From an uncultured Sedimentitalea sp. (GTDB lineage Bacteria > Pseudomonadota > Alphaproteobacteria > Rhodobacterales > Rhodobacteraceae): 64,000 bases of DNA. Shown here piece after piece: positions 36,369 through 45,892 of the stretch. The notes under the pieces were generated by a model. The model saw nothing but the letters and a program-made list of their open reading frames with translations, made no database searches and was not told the DNA's origin. The translations under genes were made by a program, and so were the position numbers. Position 1 is the stretch's first letter, and the number at the start of each line of letters is the position of its first letter. The stretch covers positions 62,001 through 126,000 of the forward strand of contig CANNGH010000005.1 of the NCBI GenBank assembly GCA_947504115.1, given 5' to 3'.

Positions 36369-37663
36369 CAGTCGGCGAAGGGGTCAGTGACAAGGATCGT
36401 GTCCTCGCGTTCGGGCGAGGTGGACAGCAGCGCGACCGGACAGTCGATCAACTCCTCGACCCGGCGCACATATTTGATCGCATTCGCCGGCAGATCGGCC
36501 CAGGACCGCGCCCCTTCGGTGCTTTCGCTCCAGCCGGGCATCTCTTCGTAAACCGGTGTGCAGCGCGCCTGCTTGTCAGCGGCCGTCGGGAGATACTCCA
36601 GCTTTTCGCCGTCCAGCTCGTAGCCGGTGCATATCTTCAGCGTCTCGAACCCGTCCAGAACATCCAGCTTGGTCAGGGCGATGCCGTTGACGCCACTGGT
36701 CGCGCAGGTCTGGCGCACAAGCACCGCGTCGAACCAGCCACAGCGCCGCTTGCGCCCGGTGACGGTGCCGAATTCCCGCCCCCGTTCCCCCAGACGCTGC
36801 CCGTTGGCATCGTCAAGCTCGGTCGGAAACGGCCCCTCGCCCACGCGGGTGGTATAGGCCTTGACGATGCCGAGGACAAAATCGATCGAGCCGGGACCGA
36901 TCCCGGTGCCGGTCGCCGCCTGCCCCGAAATCACGTTGGAGGAGGTGACGAAGGGATAGGTTCCGAAATCGATATCCAGCAATGCGCCCTGCGCGCCCTC
37001 GAACAGGATGCGTTTGCCCGCCTTGCGCTTTTCGTTCATCACCTTCCACACCGGCGCCGCATATTGCAGGATTTCCGGCGCGATGGCCCGGAGGTCGGCG
37101 ATCAGTTTCTCGCGATCCACCGGCGCGACGCCCAGCCCCTTGCGCAGCGGGCCGTGATGCTGAAGCGCACGGTCCACGCGCGCCTCGAGCGTGGCATCGT
37201 CGGCCAGATCGGCAACCCGGACCGAGCGGCGGCCAACCTTGTCCTCATAGGCCGGGCCGATGCCGCGACCGGTGGTGCCGATCTTGGTGCCCTTGCTGGC
37301 CGCTTCCTCGCGGGCACGGTCCAACTCGCCGTGGATCGGCAGGATCAGCGGCGTATTTTCAGCGATCATCAGGGTTTGCGGCGTGATTTCCACGCCTTGG
37401 GCGCGAATGCTCTCGATCTCGTTGACCAGGTGCCAGGGATCCAGCACGACACCGTTGCCGATCACGCTCAGCTTGCCGCCGCGCACCACACCCGAGGGCA
37501 GCGCGTTCAGCTTGTAGACTTCGCCGTCGATGACCAGCGTATGACCGGCATTGTGCCCGCCCTGAAAGCGGGCAATCACGTCGGCGCGCTCGCTCAGCCA
37601 GTCAACGATCTTGCCTTTTCCCTCGTCGCCCCACTGGGCGCCGACCACGACGACATTGGCCAT
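36368..37663 (-). CDS. purA: Adenylosuccinate synthetase
   Basis: A 431-residue enzyme making adenylosuccinate from IMP, aspartate and GTP, the first step from IMP to AMP. The P-loop [14 protein letters not shown] is at residues 7-20, with [21 protein letters not shown], the signature [19 protein letters not shown] and [10 protein letters not shown]. Length is normal. It heads a two-gene unit with DUF2842 and is divergent from secG. Confidence 0.97.
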   Translation of the reverse strand: MANVVVVGAQWGDEGKGKIVDWLSERADVIARFQGGHNAGHTLVIDGEVYKLNALPSGVVRGGKLSVIGNGVVLDPWHLVNEIESIRAQGVEITPQTLMIAENTPLILPIHGELDRAREEAASKGTKIGTTGRGIGPAYEDKVGRRSVRVADLADDATLEARVDRALQHHGPLRKGLGVAPVDREKLIADLRAIAPEILQYAAPVWKVMNEKRKAGKRILFEGAQGALLDIDFGTYPFVTSSNVISGQAATGTGIGPGSIDFVLGIVKAYTTRVGEGPFPTELDDANGQRLGERGREFGTVTGRKRRCGWFDAVLVRQTCATSGVNGIALTKLDVLDGFETLKICTGYELDGEKLEYLPTAADKQARCTPVYEEMPGWSESTEGARSWADLPANAIKYVRRVEELIDCPVALLSTSPEREDTILVTDPFAD

Positions 37664-37816
37664 ATCCGGTCCTTATCTCAAATTCAGGTGAAACCCGCAC
37701 CCGTATAGCGATGCGCGCGCGCCGGGGAAACCGCAATTTCGCCGCCGATATCCTCCCTTGCCCCGCTTCGCGTTCTTGCCTAAACAGCCGCCAACAGCCA
37801 ATCGCCGCAGGGTTCC

Positions 37817-38185
37817 ATGGAAAACGTCGTTCTCATCATCCATCTTCTTCTGGCCCTTGGCCTGATCGGCGTCGTGCTTTTGCAGCGCTCCGAGGGCGGC
37901 GGTCTGGGCATGGGCGGTGGCGGCGGCGGCGCGATGTCCGGTCGCGCGGCGGCGACGGCGCTGGGCAAACTGACCTGGATTCTCGCGATCGCCTTCCTGT
38001 GCACGTCGATCTATCTGACCATCCTGTCGGCGGAAAAAGCCTCGGGCACGTCGGTCATCGACCGTCTGGGCGGCAGCGCAACCGAGGAAACCGAACCCGC
38101 GCCTGCGCCCGAGACGCCGCTGGGCGGCGACCTGTTGCCCCCCTCGTCGGGCAGCGACGAACCGTTGGTCCCGCGCGCGGATTGA
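37817..38185 (+). CDS. secG: Preprotein translocase subunit SecG
   Basis: A 122-residue membrane protein of the SecYEG export channel. Two helices (residues 2-22 and 52-73) flank the typical cytoplasmic loop VVLLQRSEGGGLGMGGGGGG with a conserved basic stretch. The C-terminal 45 residues are acidic and proline-rich, as in other Rhodobacterales. It precedes pyrG by 161 bases, the usual order in this group. Confidence 0.93.
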   Translation: MENVVLIIHLLLALGLIGVVLLQRSEGGGLGMGGGGGGAMSGRAAATALGKLTWILAIAFLCTSIYLTILSAEKASGTSVIDRLGGSATEETEPAPAPETPLGGDLLPPSSGSDEPLVPRAD

Positions 38186-38346
38186 TCCACCACAGCTTGA
38201 GCGGTTGAAAAAGGACGCAACATCATATTGCGGTTCCCTTGCGCCGCATGCGCGAATCCCTTACTGGTGAAATCCCGTGATGCCGCGGTTTTTTACAGAC
38301 CGGTCTGGGCGACAGAAACCATCGATCACGGGAGCAGCCGACAGCC

Positions 38347-39990
38347 ATGGCGCGTTTCATTTTCATCACCGGCGGTGTGGTATCCTCATTGGGCAAGGGG
38401 CTTGCCTCGGCTGCGCTGGGGGCGTTGCTGCAGGCCCGCGGCTATTCGGTGCGCCTGCGCAAGCTGGACCCTTATCTGAATGTCGATCCCGGCACGATGA
38501 GTCCGTTCGAACATGGCGAGGTGTTCGTGACCGATGACGGCGCGGAAACCGATCTGGATCTGGGCCATTACGAACGCTTTACCGGTGTGGCGGCGCGCAA
38601 GACCGATTCAATCTCCGCCGGGCGGATCTATTCCAACGTGCTGGAAAAGGAACGCCGCGGCGATTACCTCGGCAAGACGATACAGGTGATCCCCCACGTC
38701 ACCGACGAGATCAAGGATTTCATCGATATCGGCGCCGACGAGGTCGATTTCATGCTCTGCGAGATCGGCGGCACCGTCGGCGATATCGAGGGATTGCCGT
38801 TCTTCGAGGCGATCCGCCAGTTCAGCCAGGACAAGCCGCGCGGGCAGTGCGTCTTCATGCATCTGACGCTGCTGCCGTTCATCAAGGCCTCGGGGGAGTT
38901 GAAGACCAAACCGACCCAGCACAGCGTCAAGGAATTGCGCAGCATCGGTCTGGCCCCCGATATCCTCGTCTGCCGCTCCGAAGGGACGATTCCGGTGAAA
39001 GAGCGCGAAAAGCTTGCGCTGTTCTGCAATGTGCGCCCCGATGCCGTGGTTGCGGCGCAGGATCTGAAATCCATTTACGAGGCGCCGCTGGCCTATCATC
39101 GCGAAGGTCTGGACCAGGCGGTTCTGGACGCATTCCGGATCGCCCCCGTTCCGCGCCCGCAACTTGCCCGGTGGGAGGATGTGGCCGATCGCATCTACAA
39201 CCCCGAAGGCACGGTCAAGATCGCCATCGTGGGCAAATATGTCCAGCTTGAGGATGCCTATAAATCCATCGCCGAGGCGCTGACCCATGGTGGCATGGCC
39301 AATCGGGTCAAGGTGCAGATCGAATGGGTCGACGCCGAATTGTTCGACCGCGAGGATCCGGCGCCGCATCTGGCCGGTTTCCATGCGATCCTCGTGCCCG
39401 GCGGGTTCGGCGAGCGCGGCACCGAGGGCAAGATCAAGGCCGCGCAATTCGCCCGCGAGCGCAAGGTGCCCTATCTGGGCATCTGCCTGGGCATGCAGAT
39501 GGCCGTGATCGAGGCGGCGCGCAATGTCGCCGGTCTGAAAACCGCCGGATCCGAGGAATTCGACCACGAGGCCGGGAAAAAGCGGTTCGAACCCGTGGTC
39601 TATCATCTCAAGGAATGGGTGCAGGGCAATTACACCGTGCAGCGTGCGCTGAGCGACGACAAGGGCGGTACCATGCGGCTGGGCGCCTATGACGCGGTGT
39701 TGGCCGAAGGATCGCGCGTTGCGGAGATCTACGGCACGACCCGTATCGAGGAACGCCATCGCCACCGCTATGAGGTGGACATCACCTATCGCGAGCAATT
39801 GGAAAAGACCGGTCTGCGCTTTTCCGGCATGTCGCCCGATGGCCGCCTGCCCGAGATCGTCGAATGGACGGATCATCCGTGGTTCATCGGCGTGCAGTTC
39901 CACCCCGAGCTGAAATCCAAGCCGTTCGATCCGCATCCGTTGTTCGCCGATTTCGTGCGCGCGGCCAAGGACAGTTCGCGTCTGGTGTAA
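38347..39990 (+). CDS. pyrG: CTP synthase
   Basis: A 547-residue enzyme converting UTP to CTP using glutamine. The synthase domain opens [20 protein letters not shown] with the P-loop-like site and [20 protein letters not shown]. The glutaminase domain has the nucleophile cysteine in [16 protein letters not shown] and the catalytic His-x-Glu in [10 protein letters not shown]. Full length, no anomalies. Confidence 0.97.
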   Translation: MARFIFITGGVVSSLGKGLASAALGALLQARGYSVRLRKLDPYLNVDPGTMSPFEHGEVFVTDDGAETDLDLGHYERFTGVAARKTDSISAGRIYSNVLEKERRGDYLGKTIQVIPHVTDEIKDFIDIGADEVDFMLCEIGGTVGDIEGLPFFEAIRQFSQDKPRGQCVFMHLTLLPFIKASGELKTKPTQHSVKELRSIGLAPDILVCRSEGTIPVKEREKLALFCNVRPDAVVAAQDLKSIYEAPLAYHREGLDQAVLDAFRIAPVPRPQLARWEDVADRIYNPEGTVKIAIVGKYVQLEDAYKSIAEALTHGGMANRVKVQIEWVDAELFDREDPAPHLAGFHAILVPGGFGERGTEGKIKAAQFARERKVPYLGICLGMQMAVIEAARNVAGLKTAGSEEFDHEAGKKRFEPVVYHLKEWVQGNYTVQRALSDDKGGTMRLGAYDAVLAEGSRVAEIYGTTRIEERHRHRYEVDITYREQLEKTGLRFSGMSPDGRLPEIVEWTDHPWFIGVQFHPELKSKPFDPHPLFADFVRAAKDSSRLV

Positions 39991-40050
39991 GCCCGCCCGG
40001 ATGCTATCATGGGTCGCTCTCGCCAGGTCTGAGGCAACACGGGGAATAAT

Positions 40051-40503
40051 ATGGTAGACATGCTGACCAAATTGTTCGCGGCCTTTCGCGCCGACAAATC
40101 CGCCGACGATCTGCCGGACCCGGATGCCGAACTGGCGCTGGGCGCGTTGCTGGTGCGTGTCGCCAAGTCCGACGCCGATTATCAGTTCGAGGAAATCAGC
40201 CTGATCGACCGCATCCTGGCGCGCCTGTTCCAGCACAACCCGGTCGAGGCGGCCAAATTGCGCGCCACCTGCGAAAAGCTGCACGACGCAGCCCCCGAGA
40301 CCGATACCTTTGCCAAGCTGATCCGCGAGACCACGGGGCTGGACGAACGGCTGGCCGCGCTCGACGCGCTGTGGGAGGTGGTCCTCGCCGATGGCGACGA
40401 GCGCGAAAACGAGATGCGGGTCCTGGAAAGCGCGCGCAAGGCAATGGGGCTGAGCTATATCGACAGCCAGAACGCCCGCGCCCGCGCCGAGCAAAAGCGG
40501 TAA
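40051..40503 (+). CDS. TerB-family protein, first of a tandem pair
   Basis: A 150-residue helical, acidic protein of the TerB/tellurite-resistance-like superfamily: ALGALLVRVAKSDADYQFEE, IDRILARLF, DERLAALDALWEVVLADGDE. These domains bind metal through acidic residues at repeated positions (KSDADY, LADGDE). No other tellurite gene is near, so a general stress or metal-linked role is more likely. It is 41 bases ahead of a paralogue. Confidence 0.78.
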   Translation: MVDMLTKLFAAFRADKSADDLPDPDAELALGALLVRVAKSDADYQFEEISLIDRILARLFQHNPVEAAKLRATCEKLHDAAPETDTFAKLIRETTGLDERLAALDALWEVVLADGDERENEMRVLESARKAMGLSYIDSQNARARAEQKR

Positions 40504-40543
40504 ATGCTGGCGCTTGGCGCCGGGCGGACCTATATGTTTTTCC

Positions 40544-40981
40544 ATGTTCGCTGATTTCCTGTCCCGGCTGGTCCAGCCCGACCCCGCCCCCCTGCCCGAT
40601 AGCGACGCGCGGCTTGCGCTGGCGGCTCTTCTCGTGCGGATCGCGCGGTCCGACAACGATTATGCGCCGGCCGAAAAGGACCGGATCGACCGTATCCTTG
40701 CCAGGCGTTACGACTTGTCGCCGTTCGAGGCATCGGACCTGCGCCAGCAGGCCGAATCGCTGGAGGGCGAAGCCCCCGATACCGTCCGCTTCACCCGCGC
40801 GATCAAGGATGCGGTGCCCTACGATCACCGCCTTGGCGTGGTGGAGTCGCTTTGGCAGGTTGTTCTGGCCGACGGGGAACGCGCGCAGGAAGAAGATGCG
40901 CTGTTGCGGCTTGTCGCCAAATTGCTGGGCGTCAGCGATGTGGACAGCGCGATGGCCCGCCAGCGCGCAGAGCGGGGCTGA
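40544..40981 (+). CDS. TerB-family protein, second of a tandem pair
   Basis: A 145-residue protein clearly related to the preceding one: ALAALLVRIARSDNDYAPAE, IDRILARRY, DHRLGVVESLWQVVLADGER. The opening FLSRLVQPDPAPLPDSDARL parallels the first copy, so the pair arose by tandem duplication. The ATG at 40544 is chosen over a TTG at 40514. Function unknown. Confidence 0.77.
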   Translation: MFADFLSRLVQPDPAPLPDSDARLALAALLVRIARSDNDYAPAEKDRIDRILARRYDLSPFEASDLRQQAESLEGEAPDTVRFTRAIKDAVPYDHRLGVVESLWQVVLADGERAQEEDALLRLVAKLLGVSDVDSAMARQRAERG

Positions 40982-41093
40982 GCACGTCCTCCCCTTCGAT
41001 GACGTCCGGATCGTCCGGCGTGTTTTGATCGTTGCATTGCAGGCGCAATTCCGCCCATTATCCCGTTGAAACCGCCCGAAAACCGGAGCCACC

Positions 41094-41870
41094 GTGCAGG
41101 ACCTTCCGCCCGTCATCGAAATCACCGACCTGCACAAGAGCTATGGCGAGCTTGAGGTGCTGAAGGGCATCGACATCACGGCGCGGCGGGGATGCGTGGT
41201 CTCGCTGATCGGCTCGTCCGGGTCAGGCAAGTCGACGCTTTTGCGCTGTGCCAACCTGCTTGAGAACAGCCAGCAGGGCGAGATCCGATTCAAGGGCGAA
41301 CCGGTCCGCTGGAAAGGCAGCGGCCAGAACCGCCGCCCCGCCGACGCGAAACAGGTGCTGCGCATCCGCACCAACCTGTCGATGGTGTTCCAGCAGTTCA
41401 ACCTGTGGGCGCACATGACGATCCTGCAGAACGTGATGGAGGCGCCGGTGACCGTTCTGGGCCGCCCCAGAAGCGAGGTGGAACGGGCGGCGCGCGCCTA
41501 TCTCGACAAGGTCGGGATCGGCGACAAATGCGACGTCTGGCCGGCGCAGCTTTCCGGTGGGCAGCAACAGCGCGCCGCGATCGCGCGCGCGCTTTGCATG
41601 GAGCCCGAGGCGCTGTTGTTCGACGAACCCACCAGCGCGCTGGACCCCGAACTGGAACAGGAGGTGGTGCGGGTCATCAAGGATCTGGCCAGCGAGGGGC
41701 GCACGATGATGATCGTCACCCACGACATGAAGATGGCCCATGATGTCAGCGACCACGTCGTGTTCCTGCATCAGGGCCTGATCGAGGAACAGGGGCCGCC
41801 CGACGCGCTGTTCGGCGCGCCCCGATCGGAACGATTGCGCGGGTTCCTCTCGGCCACCCGCGCGGCGTGA
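41094..41870 (+). CDS. Polar amino acid/amine ABC transporter, ATPase
   Basis: A 258-residue HisP/GlnQ-type ATPase. Walker A is GSSGSGKST (residues 40-48), the Q-loop FQQFNLW, signature LSGGQQQR, Walker B ALLFDEPTSALD, and the switch histidine in IVTHDM. A 12-residue insert near residues 75-90 (SGQNRRPADAKQVLR) is typical of the HisP/NocP subgroup. The start is a GTG with CCGGAG upstream. It opens the transporter-catabolic block. Confidence 0.93.
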   Translation: MQDLPPVIEITDLHKSYGELEVLKGIDITARRGCVVSLIGSSGSGKSTLLRCANLLENSQQGEIRFKGEPVRWKGSGQNRRPADAKQVLRIRTNLSMVFQQFNLWAHMTILQNVMEAPVTVLGRPRSEVERAARAYLDKVGIGDKCDVWPAQLSGGQQQRAAIARALCMEPEALLFDEPTSALDPELEQEVVRVIKDLASEGRTMMIVTHDMKMAHDVSDHVVFLHQGLIEEQGPPDALFGAPRSERLRGFLSATRAA

Positions 41871-41896
41871 ACAGAACCAATAATGGGAGTGAAAAG

Positions 41897-42625
41897 ATGA
41901 GAAAACTGATCCTCGCAACGACGGCGCTGGCGCTTGGCACCGGGCTGGCCTCTGCTCAGGACCGCACCGTGCGCATGGGCACCGAAGGCGCTTATGCGCC
42001 CTACAACTTCGTCAACGACGCGGGCGAGATCGACGGGTTCGAGCGCGAGTTGGGCGATGAGTTGTGCAAGCGCGCGGAACTGACCTGCGAATGGGTCAAG
42101 AACGATTGGGATTCGATCATCCCCAATCTGGTGTCCGGCAATTACGACACCATCATGGCCGGCATGACCATCACCGACGAACGCGACGAGGTCATCGACT
42201 TCACCCAGGATTACCAGCCGCCCACGCCATCGCCCTATGTCGCGCTGTCAGAGGATGTGGATCTGGAAAACGGTGTCGTGGCCGCGCAGACCGGCACGTT
42301 GCAGGCCGGATACGTTGCCGAAACCGGCGCCACGCTGGTCGAATTCGCCACGTTCGACGAAACCATCGCTGCACTGCGCAACGGCGAGGCCGACGCGGTG
42401 CTGGCCGATCACGATTATCTAGCGCCCGTGGTCGAGGAATCGGGCGGTGAACTGGTCTTCGTCGGCGAGCCGGTGCCGCTGGGCCGGGGCATCGGCATGG
42501 GTGTGCGCGAAAGCGACACCGATCTGCGCGAGACCTTCGACTCGGCGATCTCTGCGATGAAAGAGGACGGATCGCTGAACGAGCTGCTGAAAAAGTGGTT
42601 CGGCGAGGATAGCCCCACCTATTGA
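41897..42625 (+). CDS. Periplasmic amino acid/amine-binding protein
   Basis: A 242-residue solute-binding protein of family 3. The signal peptide is residues 1-21 (ATTALALGTGLASA). The mature domain shows EGAYAPYNFVND, DGFERELGDELC, DSIIPNLVSGNYDTIMAGMT and the PYVAL hinge. Family 3 includes HisJ, LAO and opine/octopine receptors; the ligand here is not determined. A 12-bp hairpin follows the stop and may raise its expression over the permeases. Confidence 0.92.
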   Translation: MRKLILATTALALGTGLASAQDRTVRMGTEGAYAPYNFVNDAGEIDGFERELGDELCKRAELTCEWVKNDWDSIIPNLVSGNYDTIMAGMTITDERDEVIDFTQDYQPPTPSPYVALSEDVDLENGVVAAQTGTLQAGYVAETGATLVEFATFDETIAALRNGEADAVLADHDYLAPVVEESGGELVFVGEPVPLGRGIGMGVRESDTDLRETFDSAISAMKEDGSLNELLKKWFGEDSPTY

Positions 42626-42632
42626 CACAAAC

Positions 42633-42663
42633 GGCGGCAGGCGCATCATCAGCGCCTGCCGCC
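42633..42663 (+). promoter_or_regulatory. Intercistronic hairpin after the binding-protein gene
   Basis: GGCGGCAGGCGC pairs perfectly with GCGCCTGCCGCC (12 bp, 7-base loop), 8 bases after the stop codon and 50 bases before the first permease. There is no T tract. It probably stabilises the upstream message or causes partial termination, so the binding protein is made in excess. Confidence 0.65.
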
Positions 42664-42713
42664 CCTTGATGCGATCGCGGTTCCGACGGAGCCGGCATCG
42701 CAGCCGGTAACCC

Positions 42714-43601
42714 ATGTTTTCCTTCTGCACCGATCCCGCGACGCTTGACCGATTGCCCTGGTTCGCCTGCTATCTGACGACGGGCGTGCACATGTCGTTC
42801 TATGTGGCGTTCCTCAAGGTGGTGGCGTTGCTGGTCGTCACCGCGCCCGTCGCGCTGGGGTTCGGTTTTCTCGGCGCGATGGCGGCGCGGGCGCATTTCG
42901 CGCCGCTCTCGCTGGTGGGCAAGACCTATATCGCCATCGTGCGCGGCGTGCCCGACATCGCGTTCTTCCTGTTCTTCGTGATCGCGCTGGACCAGGGTTT
43001 CGAATGGGTGCGCCACAAGGTGCTGTGCCCCGACTGGGATCAGCCGATCCGACAGGGCAACGATTTCGTGGTCTGCGCGCAGGCCAAGTTGCCGCTGGGC
43101 AATGCGGCGCAATGGGTGCACGAGACCTATGGCTTTGCGCTGGCGGTCATCACGTTCTCGATCGTGTTCGGCGCTTTTGCCGCCAACGTGCTGTTCGGCG
43201 CGATGCGCGCGGTGCCGCATGCGCAACTGGAAACCGCTGCGGCCTATGGAATGAGCCATGGGCAGGTCTTTCGTCGTGTGGTGGTGCCGCAGATGTGGGT
43301 CTATGCCCTGCCCGGCCTCTCCAACCTGTGGATGGTGCTGATCAAGGCCACGCCGCTGCTGTTCCTGCTGGGGATCGAGGATATCGTCTATTGGGCGCGC
43401 GAACTGGGCGGGGCCCGGATGGGGCGGTTTTCCAGCTATCCGCATCCCGACTGGCGGATGTGGTATTTCCTCGTGCTGCTGGTGTTCTACCTGTGTTTCA
43501 CGCGGGTGTCGGAAATCCTGCTGGAGCGCATGACGCAGCGGCTGTCGCACGGACAGGCAACAGCGGGCGGCGACGCGCAGCGCGATGCGGGGCTGGCATG
43601 A
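42714..43601 (+). CDS. ABC transporter permease, HisQ-like
   Basis: A 295-residue inner-membrane permease with about five helices and the ATPase-contact EAA loop LETAAAYGMSHGQVFRRVVVPQ (around residues 170-190). An insertion at about 100-130 (KVLCPDWDQPIRQGNDFVVC) is longer than in HisQ and carries two cysteines on the likely periplasmic side. Its stop overlaps the next permease start by four bases. Confidence 0.88.
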   Translation: MFSFCTDPATLDRLPWFACYLTTGVHMSFYVAFLKVVALLVVTAPVALGFGFLGAMAARAHFAPLSLVGKTYIAIVRGVPDIAFFLFFVIALDQGFEWVRHKVLCPDWDQPIRQGNDFVVCAQAKLPLGNAAQWVHETYGFALAVITFSIVFGAFAANVLFGAMRAVPHAQLETAAAYGMSHGQVFRRVVVPQMWVYALPGLSNLWMVLIKATPLLFLLGIEDIVYWARELGGARMGRFSSYPHPDWRMWYFLVLLVFYLCFTRVSEILLERMTQRLSHGQATAGGDAQRDAGLA

Positions 43602-44407
43602 GCGCGTGCCTGCAAACCATACAGGATTACGCACTGCGCAGTATCGGCATCGGCGAACGCCTGCTCCCGCGCGAGGGGTTCACGCTGTGCGAACAGGTCA
43701 CGCTGATTGGCTCGGGGATGATCTGGAACGTCTATTTCGGGGTGCTGTCGCTGATCGCGGGATTCTTTCTGGCCACCGGACTGGCCGTCGCCAAGAACGC
43801 GCAAAGCCGCTGGCTGCACAAGCCGGCGGAATGGTTCATCTTCCTGTTTCGTGGCTCGCCCTTGTTCATCCAGTTCTTTTTTGCCTATTTCCTGTTTCTT
43901 TCGCTGAAAGGCGTGCATCCGTTTTTCGCCCCCTTCACCGCCGCATGGCTGGGTGCGCTGGTGGTGCTGTTCCTCAACACCGCCGCCTACTCGGCCGAGA
44001 TCTTCCACGGCGCGCTGCGCTCGGTCCCGCGGGGCGATATCGAGGCTGCGGATGCCTATGGCCTGTCGGGCTGGACACGGTTTCGCCGGATCACCTGGCC
44101 AACCACGCTGCGGCTGGCCTGGCCGGCCTATACGAACGAGGCGATCTTCCTGTTCCACGCCACGACACTGGTGTTTTTCAGCGGCTTTCCCGCCTGGCAG
44201 CAGCGCGGCGATGCGCTTTATTATGCCAGCTATTTCGCGGACAAGACGTTCAATCCCTTTGTGCCCTACCCGATTCTGGCGGGGTTCTTCATCCTGTTCA
44301 CGCTGATCATCATCACGCTGTTCGGTCTGGTGAATACGCGGCTCAACCGTCATCTGCCGCAGCAGACACGGCAAAGATTGCGCTTGCGTATCAACCTGAT
44401 CCGATAG
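43598..44407 (+). CDS. ABC transporter permease, HisM-like
   Basis: A 269-residue permease with about five helices and the EAA loop IEAADAYGLSGWTRFRRITW. The FRGSPLFIQFFFAYF motif is typical of HisM/ArtM. The ATG overlaps the previous stop (ATGA), so an upstream frame of 467 codons overlapping the first permease is rejected. It completes the four-gene transporter. Confidence 0.9.
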   Translation: MSACLQTIQDYALRSIGIGERLLPREGFTLCEQVTLIGSGMIWNVYFGVLSLIAGFFLATGLAVAKNAQSRWLHKPAEWFIFLFRGSPLFIQFFFAYFLFLSLKGVHPFFAPFTAAWLGALVVLFLNTAAYSAEIFHGALRSVPRGDIEAADAYGLSGWTRFRRITWPTTLRLAWPAYTNEAIFLFHATTLVFFSGFPAWQQRGDALYYASYFADKTFNPFVPYPILAGFFILFTLIIITLFGLVNTRLNRHLPQQTRQRLRLRINLIR

Positions 44408-44416
44408 TATCCAACT

Positions 44417-44426
44417 TTTGATCAAA
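44417..44426. promoter_or_regulatory. TTTGATCAAA palindrome before the first ligase gene
   Basis: A perfect 10-base palindrome in an AT-rich stretch, 78 bases before the start of the glutamine-synthetase-like gene and just after the last permease. It is the only such site I found in the window. It may be an operator of the catabolic genes, but I cannot assign a regulator. Confidence 0.35.
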
Positions 44427-44503
44427 TTATGGGGCCGTCGGAACAAGGTGCATTGATGGCCCGCCAGCCAATGCGGAAAACATGATCGAAACGGACCGCT
44501 GAC

Positions 44504-45868
44504 ATGGACCCGACGCGCCAACAGGTGAGCGATATGCATAACTGGCTTCGGAAACATCCGCAGGTGCGCACCATCCGCGTCGCCGCCGCCGATTTGAATG
44601 GCCAGGCTCGTGGCAAGCGTATTCCGACGCGCTTTGCCGACAAGGCGGTCGAGGAGGGCACGCGCTTTCCGCTGTCGGTGCTCAATCTCGACATCTGGGG
44701 CGAAGATATCGAAAACAGCCCGCTGGTATTCGAATCCGGCGATGCCGATGGCGTGCTGAAACCGACCGAGCGCGGGTTCCTGCCGATGCCGTGGCTGGAC
44801 GCGCCCACCGCGCTGCTGCCGATCTGGATGTTCCGCGACAATGGCCGCCCCTACGAGGGCGACCCGCGCCATGCCCTGCGCGCCGTGCTCGACCGTTACA
44901 CGGCGCGCGGGCTGACACCGGTTTGCGCGCTCGAGCTTGAATTCTTCCTGATCGACGACAGCGGGCGCAATCTGCAAATCCCCGCCTCGCCCCGGTCCGG
45001 CAAACGGCGCAAGTCGGCCGAGACGCTGTCGATCCGGGCGCTGGACCAGTTCGACACCTTCTTTACCGATCTCTACGACGCTTGCGAGGAAATGGACATT
45101 CCCGCCGACACCGCCATTTCCGAGGCCGGTCTGGGCCAGTTCGAGATCAATCTCATGCACGGGGACGACGCGCTGCGCGCCGCCGACGATGCCTGGCTGT
45201 TCAAGATGCTGGTCAAGGGGCTGGCGCGGCGGCACGGCTTTGCCGCGTCGTTCATGGCCAAACCCTACGAGGATTACGCCGGATCGGGGCTGCACATGCA
45301 TTTCTCGGTTCTGGATGGCGAAGGCAACAACATCTTCGACGATGGCGGCCCCAAGGGCAGCGACGCGTTGCGCCACGCCGTCGCGGGTTGTCTGGATGCG
45401 ATGCGGGGCAGCACGCTGATCTTTGCACCGCATGCCAATTCCTATGACCGGCTGGTGCCCGGCGCCCATGCGCCCACCGGAATTTCGTGGGCCTACGAAA
45501 ACCGCACCAGCGCGATCCGTATCCCTTCGGGCAACCCGGCGGGGCGGCGCATCGAACACCGGGTCGCCGGGGGCGATGTGAATCCCTACCTCATGGTCGC
45601 CGCCATCCTGGGTGCGGCCCTTAACGGGCTCGAGGATGCGGCCGATCCGCCGGCCCCGATCACCGGCAACGCCTATGCCGCCGACCTGCCGCGCATCCCG
45701 ACCGACTGGGCCGCGGCCATCGACGCTTTCGAGACCGATGCGCAGATCGCGCGCATCTTTCACGCCGATCTGATCCGCAATTTCGTTCTCACCAAACGAC
45801 AGGAATTGCGCGACATGGACGATCTTTCGCCAGCCGAACGGGTCGAGATCTATCTCGATACGGTGTAA
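44504..45868 (+). CDS. Glutamine-synthetase-like gamma-glutamyl ligase (first copy)
   Basis: A 454-residue member of the GS fold resembling PuuA-type enzymes that join glutamate to an amine with ATP. Metal and substrate residues are present: E144 and E146 (LELEFF), E207 and E214 (SEAGLGQFEINL), H264 (GSGLHMHFSV), and R334 (ENRTSAIRIP). It is not GlnA: no adenylylation loop and different length. It follows the transporter and precedes an amidotransferase and a second ligase, about 30% similar by eye. Confidence 0.87.
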   Translation: MDPTRQQVSDMHNWLRKHPQVRTIRVAAADLNGQARGKRIPTRFADKAVEEGTRFPLSVLNLDIWGEDIENSPLVFESGDADGVLKPTERGFLPMPWLDAPTALLPIWMFRDNGRPYEGDPRHALRAVLDRYTARGLTPVCALELEFFLIDDSGRNLQIPASPRSGKRRKSAETLSIRALDQFDTFFTDLYDACEEMDIPADTAISEAGLGQFEINLMHGDDALRAADDAWLFKMLVKGLARRHGFAASFMAKPYEDYAGSGLHMHFSVLDGEGNNIFDDGGPKGSDALRHAVAGCLDAMRGSTLIFAPHANSYDRLVPGAHAPTGISWAYENRTSAIRIPSGNPAGRRIEHRVAGGDVNPYLMVAAILGAALNGLEDAADPPAPITGNAYAADLPRIPTDWAAAIDAFETDAQIARIFHADLIRNFVLTKRQELRDMDDLSPAERVEIYLDTV

Positions 45869-45892
45869 GGGCGCAAAGATCATTGCGGTGAC

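Noticed and set aside
38608-40656. 682-codon minus-strand frame
   Set aside because: Antisense shadow of pyrG and the first TerB-like gene; no ribosome site and no domain.
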